A DNA stretch of 64,000 bases from the NCBI GenBank assembly GCA_036381275.1, contig DASVDC010000130.1:38723-102722 (forward strand), given 5' to 3'. A program made the position numbers and the translations under genes. Source of the stretch: UBA7803 sp036381275. GTDB lineage: Bacteria > Pseudomonadota > Gammaproteobacteria > Pseudomonadales > Azotimanducaceae. Every line of letters starts with the position of its first letter. Within the stretch, counting starts at the first letter, position 1. Below are positions 58,123 to 64,000 of this stretch, in pieces. The notes below the pieces were generated by a model. It was not told where the DNA came from and did not search any database. It saw nothing but the letters and a program-made list of their open reading frames with translations.

Positions 58123-60870
58123 CTACATCCGATAGCCGAGCGTCAGCCCGTAAGTGCGCGGCTCGAGCACGAACACGTTGGTGAAGTTCGCCGAGCTCGC
58201 ATCCGTGAAGTAGCCGCCGGTGATGTAGTCATCGTTCTTGATGTTCTTCACGAACCCTTCCACGTACCAGCTCGAGTCACTGCTGTAGAGGGTCACCGAG
58301 GCGTTCATCACGTCCCAGGAATCGATCTCGTCCTGTTTGGTGTTGTAGATACGGAAGTAGAAGCTGTCCTGCCAGTAGTAGTCGAAGCGCGGCACCAGCT
58401 CCATGCCGCCGGGGAGGCGGAAGGCGTATTCGACGCCGAGCTTGACGGAGAACTCCGGCGCGTTCGGAAGCTGGTTGCCGTCGAGGTCAACCGGTATCCC
58501 GATCGGCACCTGCACCAGGTCCGGCAGCGTCGGCAACGGATTGCCGTCGGCGTCGATCGGAATCGACTCGAAGATGTTCGCGCAGTCGATCGTGACCCCG
58601 CACTCGGACGGATCCCACGTTCCGGAAGCCGGCACGATGAACACGTCGGCGCCGGTGTTCTTGACGGTGATCCAGTTCGGGTCGCCGTTGGTGGGGTCGG
58701 CCGGGTTGACGCTCCGCGATCCGTCGATTTCGGTGTCGAGCCAGGAGAAGAACGCGTCGAACCGAAGCCCGTCCACCGGCACCCAGATCATCTCCGCTTC
58801 GAGGCCCATCACGTTCGCGTCGATGTTCTCGTTCACCGAGGTGCGGTCGATGATCTTGGTGGTCTGCAGGCCATCGTAGTTGTAATAGAAGTAGGTGGCG
58901 TTGAGCTGCAGGCGGCCGTCGGCCATCCGCGTCTTCGCGCCGATCTCGATCGCGTCGATGTATTCCGGATCGAAGGTCTCCTCGAACGCGCCGGTGAACG
59001 ACGGCGGGTTGATGCCGCCCGACTTGTAGCTGCGCGACAGCGTCAGGAACAGGAGCGCCTCGTCGGTGAACGGCAGATCGGCGTCGTGCTCGATGCCGAG
59101 CTTGCCCGTCGTCTCGGACCACTCGTCGCCGAAGTCGCGGAACGGCGGAATCGGGTTGTTGCCGCCGACGCCGAAGCCGTGGAACGTGCGATCCAGCGTG
59201 ATCGGCGCGACCAGCGGTAACGGACCGGAGGGTCCGAACGTGTCGTTGAGATACGCCCGGCCCGAAACGCCCGGCACGTAGGGCAGCGCATCGTTCAACA
59301 GCGATTGCCGGTCTCTCAGGTCCTTCGACTCGTCGGTGTAGCGGATGCCGGCGGTGATCCGGGTGCGCTCGCTGAGATCGAAATACAGCTCACCGAACAG
59401 GGCCCATGTCTCCAGCTCGTAATCGTGGGTGTCGTTCCGGTAGAAGGCGACCGGTGCGAACTCTCCGTCCACCACCGCGCCGTCCACGCCGCCGGTGAGG
59501 ATCGCCGCCGTGTTGAAGTGCACGTCGTAGTAGATCTGATCGGTCGTGTGATCCATGTAGAAGCCGCCGACCAGGAAGTTCCAGGGCGAATCGGTGTAGT
59601 TCGACTGCACCCGGGCCTCCAGCGTCCAGGTGTCCCCTTCGAACGCCGACGTGTCGTAGACGTACTGGTAGTTGAAGCCGGACACCGTCGGGTCGGACGG
59701 CGTCGTCAGCACCCCGTTCGCGTCGGTCACGCCCTGAATGTTCGGCAGGAAGGTTTCGCTCGGAACCGACCAGTCGTAGTCCGTCTGGGTGAAGTAGTCG
59801 ACCTTCTGGTAGGACGCCACCGTGGTGAACGTCAGATCGCCGATGTCCCAGTTCAGCTCGGCGTTGTAGATGTCCTCCTCCATCTGGTAGATCGGATCGA
59901 AGTCCGAGTACACCTTCCTGAGGTCATCCGGCTTCGGCGAGTCCGCGAATCCGTCCGTGAAGAACGGATAGATGCCGCTGAAGAACGACAGGATGCCGCC
60001 GAGCTGGCCGTTGCCGTTCAGCACGTCGTACGACTCGATGTCCTGGTGCGGCAGGCAGCCGAGGCCGAACGGCCAGGGCCGGGGATCCTTCGCGCAGGTC
60101 TGGTTCGACGTGCGCATGCGGCTGTCGTCTTCCTCGAAGTGCTGCCAGAACAGATTCAGCTCCACGGCTTCCGACGGCGCGATCCTGAGCCCCAGCCGGG
60201 TCGCCCACAGATCGCGGTCGTCGATGTCCTTGCCGTTGAACTCGTTCTCCGTGTAGCCGTCGCGGTCCAGCATCATGCCCGCGACTCGGACCTGGATCAT
60301 GTCCGACAGCGGCAGGTTGAACATGCCGCTGAACTTGGTGGTGTCGAAGTTGCCGAACTGACCGTCGATCGAGGCCTCCGTCTCGGCGCTCGGCTTCGCC
60401 GGGATGATGTTGACCACGCCGCCGGTGGTGTTGCGCCCGTACAGCGTCCCTTGCGGACCGCGCAGCACCTCCACCCGCTCGACGTCGAAGAACTCGGATT
60501 CGAAGATCGACGTCTGCTGCAGGTAGGCACCGTTGAAGTGGATGCCGACACCGGCATCCCCCGAGGCGGCCACCACGCTGCGGCCGATGCCGCGGATGGA
60601 CAGACTCGACGCCGTGAAATTGGTCTTGGTGAAGTGCAGGTTCGGGACGCTGAACTGGATGTCCAGCGCGTCGTCGATGTTCTCGCGGTCCAGTGCGACC
60701 TGATCGAACGCCGAGACCGCAACGGGCGCGCTCTGGACCGAGCTCTCCCGCTTCTGCGCGGTGACCACCACCTCTTCGATGGCGGAACCCGCAGACGCGG
60801 CGAGCACCGGAGCCGCAGGCACTCCGGCGACGACCGCCACCGCAGCGGCGCGGCAGATGAGATTCCGCAT
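58123..60870 (-). CDS. TonB-dependent outer-membrane receptor 10 (VTAQK / RGPQGTLYGRNT type)
   Basis: A 915-residue receptor, the shortest in the window. I choose ATG 60870 (MRNLICRAAAVAVVAGVPAA) with GGGGAGAG 7 nt upstream; the frame is open further up, but that extension is Arg/Trp-rich and not signal-like. TonB box AIEEVVVTAQKRESS. The plug shows APVAVSAFDQVALDREN, DIQFSVPNLHFTKTNF, LSIRGIGRSVVAASGD and RGPQGTLYGRNTTGG. Loop Cys include NQTCAKDP with GLGCLPHQ and SECGVTIDCAN. The C-terminal strand is GLTLGYRM. It is related to receptor 9. Unlike receptors 6-9 I could not find the ACRYGT-centred palindrome upstream. The substrate is unknown. Confidence 0.93.
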   Translation of the reverse strand: MRNLICRAAAVAVVAGVPAAPVLAASAGSAIEEVVVTAQKRESSVQSAPVAVSAFDQVALDRENIDDALDIQFSVPNLHFTKTNFTASSLSIRGIGRSVVAASGDAGVGIHFNGAYLQQTSIFESEFFDVERVEVLRGPQGTLYGRNTTGGVVNIIPAKPSAETEASIDGQFGNFDTTKFSGMFNLPLSDMIQVRVAGMMLDRDGYTENEFNGKDIDDRDLWATRLGLRIAPSEAVELNLFWQHFEEDDSRMRTSNQTCAKDPRPWPFGLGCLPHQDIESYDVLNGNGQLGGILSFFSGIYPFFTDGFADSPKPDDLRKVYSDFDPIYQMEEDIYNAELNWDIGDLTFTTVASYQKVDYFTQTDYDWSVPSETFLPNIQGVTDANGVLTTPSDPTVSGFNYQYVYDTSAFEGDTWTLEARVQSNYTDSPWNFLVGGFYMDHTTDQIYYDVHFNTAAILTGGVDGAVVDGEFAPVAFYRNDTHDYELETWALFGELYFDLSERTRITAGIRYTDESKDLRDRQSLLNDALPYVPGVSGRAYLNDTFGPSGPLPLVAPITLDRTFHGFGVGGNNPIPPFRDFGDEWSETTGKLGIEHDADLPFTDEALLFLTLSRSYKSGGINPPSFTGAFEETFDPEYIDAIEIGAKTRMADGRLQLNATYFYYNYDGLQTTKIIDRTSVNENIDANVMGLEAEMIWVPVDGLRFDAFFSWLDTEIDGSRSVNPADPTNGDPNWITVKNTGADVFIVPASGTWDPSECGVTIDCANIFESIPIDADGNPLPTLPDLVQVPIGIPVDLDGNQLPNAPEFSVKLGVEYAFRLPGGMELVPRFDYYWQDSFYFRIYNTKQDEIDSWDVMNASVTLYSSDSSWYVEGFVKNIKNDDYITGGYFTDASSANFTNVFVLEPRTYGLTLGYRM

Positions 60871-61105
60871 GGGCTTGCTCTCCCCTAAATAAGACCTGGA
60901 CGACTCAGGGTCGCCCCGAGAGGGTTCGAGCACTGGCGTCGCGGTACCGGGGACGTCCCACTCCCCCCAGGTGCCCCGGCGGAGCGTCAACCACTCCCGG
61001 GAAACCCACCGCCACCGTCGGGAGACGGCGGCAGTGCGACGAATTGCCACATCGCGCGCGAAGTAGACCAACTCGCGGCCAGGTGGTCAATCGGACGATT
61101 GTGAG

Positions 61106-62914
61106 CTAGTCCTGCACGTCGAACAGCGCGGCGAGCTGATCGGTCATCGCTCCGCCGAGCTGTTCCGCATCGGTGATCGTGACCGCGCGGCGGTAGTGGT
61201 GGGTGACGTCGTGGCCGATGCCGATGGCGATCAGCTCCACCGGCGAGCGGTTCTCGATCATCTCGATCGCGTACTTCAGGTGCTGCTCGAGGTAGTTGCT
61301 CGGGTTCACCAGCAGCGTCGAGTTGTCGACCGGCAGTCCGTCCGAGATCACCATCAGCACCTTGCGCTGCTCGGGCCGGACCACCAGGCGGTTGTGCGCC
61401 CAGATCAGCGCCTCGCCGTCGATGTTCTCCTTCAGCAGCTCCTCGCGCATCATCAGCCCGAGATTGCGGCGGCTACGCTGCCACGTGTCGCCGGCGGCCT
61501 TGTAGATGATGTGGCGCAGGTCGTTCAGGCGTCCGGGGTTCGGCGGCTTGCCCTCGGCGATCCATTTCTCCCGCGACTGACCGCCGCGCCAGGCGCGCGT
61601 GGTGAAGCCGAGAATCTCCACCCGCACCGAGCAGCGTTCCAGCGTACGGCCGAGGATGTCGGCGCACATCGCGGCGATCGTGATGGAGCGTCCGCGCATC
61701 GAGCCCGAGCTGTCGATCAGCATCGTCACGACGGTGTCGCGGAACTTCATCTCCTTTTCCTGCTTGAACGCGAGCGGGCTGAGCGGATCCACGATCACCT
61801 GGGCGAGCCGGGAGGAATCGAGCACGCCTTCCTCGAGGTCGAACTCCCAGGTGCGGTTCTGCTTGGCCAGGAGCTTGCGCTGCAGGCGGTTCGCGAGCTT
61901 CGAGGTCGCGTGCTGCAACGACAGGAGCTGCTGATCGAGCAGGCCGCGCAGCCGGAGCAGCTCTTCCGGCTCGCACAGCTCCTCGGCCCGCACCACCTCG
62001 TCGAACTCCGTGGTGAAGGCCTTGTAGTTGACGTCGACGCGGATCCGTCCCGCCTCGTCCGGGTTCGGCGGCGCTTCGTCCGGCTCCGCCTCGGCGCCGA
62101 CATCGTCCATGTCGACGTCGGCGTCCATCTCCACCAGGCTGGTGTCGCCTTCGGCGCTCTCCTCCATCGGCGACTCGTCGTCGAGCACCACGTCCTCGGG
62201 CGAGTGGTCGCTCTGCGCCTCCTCGCCCTCTTCCACGCTCTCGATTTCGTCGGCCTGCTGGTCGGCTTCCGCGGGCTCCTCGATTTCCACCTCGAGGCCG
62301 AGATCCACCAGGATGCTGCGGCACACCTCGGCGAACCGGCTCTGGTCGAGCAGGTGTTCCTGCAGCCGATCGATGTGCTCGCCGGCGTGCTCCTCGACGT
62401 AGTCGCGCCAGAACTGCACCACGTGCTCGGCCGACGGCGGCAGCGGCCGGCCGGTCAGGCGCTGACGCACCAGGAGGCCTACCGCCACGGCGAGCGGCGC
62501 TTCCGATTCCACGGTGATGGTGTCGAAGGCCGCCTGGCGGCACTGCGCCTCGAGCGAGGCATCGAGGTTGCGGGCCACGCCCTCCATCCGCAGCGAGCCG
62601 ATGCTGGCGATGCGCGCGTCTTCGATCCACTGGAACATTTCCTGGGCGGGACCGCCCTGCGGCGAGCGGCGCTGGTGCTCGGCGGCGTCGTGGTAGCGCA
62701 TCTTCAGCGCGAACTCGTCGCCGACGCCGCGTATCGCGTTGATCTCCTCGTCGCTCGCGCCGATGGGCGGCAGCGGCACGCGGATGCGCGTGCCGCGTGC
62801 GACCGGCGGGCCCTGGCCGAACGTCACCTCGAGATCCGGATTGCCCGCGATCGCGCGGATGGTGGCCGTGGTCGCCCGCTTGAATGCTTCCAGCGGGTTG
62901 TCCTTTTCGCTCAT
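61106..62914 (-). CDS. cobT: CobT-like VWA protein (cobaltochelatase-subunit family)
   Basis: A 602-residue protein matching the CobT family along its length: N-terminal region (FKRATTATIRAIAG, VTFGQGPP, MRYHDAAEHQRRSP), long acidic central linker (about 215-300) and C-terminal VWA domain with MIDAS motif MLIDSSGSMRGRSI and WRGGQSREKWIAEGKP. In cobalamin-producing bacteria CobN-CobS-CobT inserts cobalt into hydrogenobyrinic acid diamide. No cobN or other cobalamin gene is in view, so a cobalt-chelatase role is uncertain. It is 20 nt downstream of the CobS-like gene and clearly forms an operon with it. Confidence 0.93.
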   Translation of the reverse strand: MSEKDNPLEAFKRATTATIRAIAGNPDLEVTFGQGPPVARGTRIRVPLPPIGASDEEINAIRGVGDEFALKMRYHDAAEHQRRSPQGGPAQEMFQWIEDARIASIGSLRMEGVARNLDASLEAQCRQAAFDTITVESEAPLAVAVGLLVRQRLTGRPLPPSAEHVVQFWRDYVEEHAGEHIDRLQEHLLDQSRFAEVCRSILVDLGLEVEIEEPAEADQQADEIESVEEGEEAQSDHSPEDVVLDDESPMEESAEGDTSLVEMDADVDMDDVGAEAEPDEAPPNPDEAGRIRVDVNYKAFTTEFDEVVRAEELCEPEELLRLRGLLDQQLLSLQHATSKLANRLQRKLLAKQNRTWEFDLEEGVLDSSRLAQVIVDPLSPLAFKQEKEMKFRDTVVTMLIDSSGSMRGRSITIAAMCADILGRTLERCSVRVEILGFTTRAWRGGQSREKWIAEGKPPNPGRLNDLRHIIYKAAGDTWQRSRRNLGLMMREELLKENIDGEALIWAHNRLVVRPEQRKVLMVISDGLPVDNSTLLVNPSNYLEQHLKYAIEMIENRSPVELIAIGIGHDVTHHYRRAVTITDAEQLGGAMTDQLAALFDVQD

Positions 62915-62934
62915 GACGCGGTGATCGGCCGCCT

Positions 62935-63936
62935 TCAGGCGCTCTTCAGCTTGATGCCCCGCGTGGCGTCACCGAGATCCTCGCCCATGCAGCGCTGGTA
63001 ATACTCGGCGACGATCGGTCGCTCGAGCTCGTCGCACTTGTTCAGGAACGTGACGCGAAACGCGAAACCGACGTCGCCGAAGATCTCGGCGTTCTGCGCC
63101 CAGGTCAGCACCGTGCGCGGGGACATCACCACCGAGACGTCGCCGTTGATGAAGCCCTGGCGCGTGAGCTCCGCCACCGAGACCATGTTCGAGACGATGC
63201 GCCGTCCCTCTTCGGTCTCGGCGTAGTGCTTGGCCTTGCCGAGCACGATCTCCATCTCCTCGTCGTGGGGCAGGTAGTTCAGTGTCGTGACGATGCTCCA
63301 GCGGTCCATCTGACCCTGGTTGATCTGCTGCGTGCCGTGGTACAGGCCGGTGGTATCGCCCAAACCGATCGTGTTCGTGGTCGCGAACAGCCGGAAGTAC
63401 GGGTGCGGCTCGATGACCTTGTTCTGATCGAGCAGGGTCAGCTTACCTTCCACCTCCAGCACGCGCTGGATCACGAACATCACGTCCGGCCGGCCCGCGT
63501 CGTACTCGTCGAACACCAGCGCGACGGGATGCTGCAGCGCCCACGGCAGCATGCCCTCGCGGAACTCGGTGACCTGCTGGCCGTCGCGGATCACGATCGC
63601 GTCCTTGCCGATCAGATCGATGCGGCTGATGTGGCTGTCGAGATTGATGCGCACGCACGGCCAGTTCAGCCGGGCCGCCACCTGCTCGATGTGGGTGGAC
63701 TTGCCGGTGCCGTGGTAGCCCTGGATCATCACACGGCGGTTGTGCGCGAAGCCCGCGAGGATGGCGAGCGTGGTAGCACGGTCGAAGCGGTAATCCTCGT
63801 CCACCGCCGGCACGTAGTCCGTGCGGCGCGAAAAGGCCGGGACCTCCAGATCCTGGTCGATGCCGAACACCTCGCGCACGTTCACCGTGGTATCGGGCAC
63901 CATGTCCGGCGAAAGTCCTGATTCCTCGTGTGCCAC
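62935..63936 (-). CDS. cobS: CobS-like AAA+ ATPase (cobaltochelatase-subunit family)
   Basis: A 333-residue AAA+ ATPase with a GTG start at 63936 (MAHEESGLSPDMVPDTTVNV). CobS features are VNVREVFGID and AFSRRTDYVPAVDEDYRFD at the N-terminus, Walker A GYHGTGKSTH, SHISRIDLIGKDAIV, Walker B VALVFDEYDAGRPD, sensor 1 RLFATTNTIGLGDTTG, MDRWSIVTTLNYLPHDEE and the C-terminal KCDELERPIVAEYYQRC. It works as an ATPase ring with CobT, encoded next. A possible -10 (TACAAT, minus strand, 63968-63973) lies 30 bp upstream. The true metal client is unknown here. Confidence 0.94.
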   Translation of the reverse strand: MAHEESGLSPDMVPDTTVNVREVFGIDQDLEVPAFSRRTDYVPAVDEDYRFDRATTLAILAGFAHNRRVMIQGYHGTGKSTHIEQVAARLNWPCVRINLDSHISRIDLIGKDAIVIRDGQQVTEFREGMLPWALQHPVALVFDEYDAGRPDVMFVIQRVLEVEGKLTLLDQNKVIEPHPYFRLFATTNTIGLGDTTGLYHGTQQINQGQMDRWSIVTTLNYLPHDEEMEIVLGKAKHYAETEEGRRIVSNMVSVAELTRQGFINGDVSVVMSPRTVLTWAQNAEIFGDVGFAFRVTFLNKCDELERPIVAEYYQRCMGEDLGDATRGIKLKSA

Positions 63937-63967
63937 TGACTTTCTCTATGCTGCGGGCAAGCGCGCT

Positions 63968-63973
63968 ATTGTA
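63968..63973 (-). promoter_or_regulatory. Possible -10 element for cobS-cobT
   Basis: TACAAT on the minus strand, about 32 bp upstream of the GTG start. No convincing -35 can be assigned within the remaining 27 bases of the window. Confidence 0.35.
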
Positions 63974-64000
63974 AGGAACCGCGCGGGGTGGTAACAGCGC

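Noticed and set aside
60871..61071. An N-terminal extension of receptor 10 to 61071
   Set aside because: It is Arg/Trp/Pro-rich without signal character, while ATG 60870 has GGGGAGAG upstream and a normal signal peptide.

Overview
This is a GC-rich, gene-dense chromosomal window of Gammaproteobacterial type. Three things suggest this: the gene content (ahcY with an ArsR/methyltransferase regulator, tesB, omega-amidase, CobS/CobT-like genes), the very large number of TonB-dependent receptors, and dispersed REP elements of the GTGGGAGCGGCCTCCGGCCGCGA kind, familiar from Pseudomonas/Xanthomonadales-like genomes. I cannot name a genus; a Xanthomonadales/Nevskiales/Steroidobacter-like bacterium is the best guess. 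I see no rRNA, tRNA, CRISPR array, insertion sequence or prophage.

Layout. (1) 1-1695, minus strand: ECF sigma factor, zinc-finger anti-sigma factor with a protease-propeptide-like tail, and a truncated subtilase lipoprotein. (2) 1838-5274: a CHRD/Ig-like/haem lipoprotein, a haem-tagged beta-barrel protein and a cytochrome c5-like lipoprotein. (3) 5329-9769: methyl-cycle genes around an 18-bp operator: omega-amidase and aminotransferase to the left, a SahR-like ArsR-methyltransferase regulator and ahcY to the right. (4) 10451-32787: five TonB-dependent receptors whose TonB box reads EEVVVTGSR. They are interleaved with a TPR-AspH hydroxylase, SapC, a TPR-sulfotransferase, a TPR-2OG-Fe(II) oxygenase and two small secreted cysteine-pair proteins. 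(5) 32995-43590: PNPOx-like protein, TesB, a three-gene amidohydrolase operon, a MoxR/CoxE-like AAA+/VWA pair and an EF-hand membrane protein. REP elements concentrate here. (6) 43789-60870: five more receptors, of the EEVVVTAQK / RGPQGTLFGRNA subfamily, interleaved with a NUDIX hydrolase and an ABM monooxygenase. (7) 61106-63936: a CobS/CobT-like AAA+/VWA pair.

How it fits together. The core of the window is a 50-kb outer-membrane uptake region with ten receptors in two subfamilies. The first block looks like a transport-plus-modification island: receptors accompanied by peptide or protein modifying enzymes (hydroxylase, sulfotransferase, oxygenase) and small secreted proteins. Two of its receptors share a duplicated promoter. 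In the second block, four receptors have recognisable promoters carrying an ACRYGT-centred palindrome. Two of these four also share a leader of about 285 nt with a small upstream ORF and a hairpin that covers the receptor's ribosome-binding site. Those leaders and the modification island are the most novel-looking parts. Substrates of all ten receptors are unknown from sequence alone.
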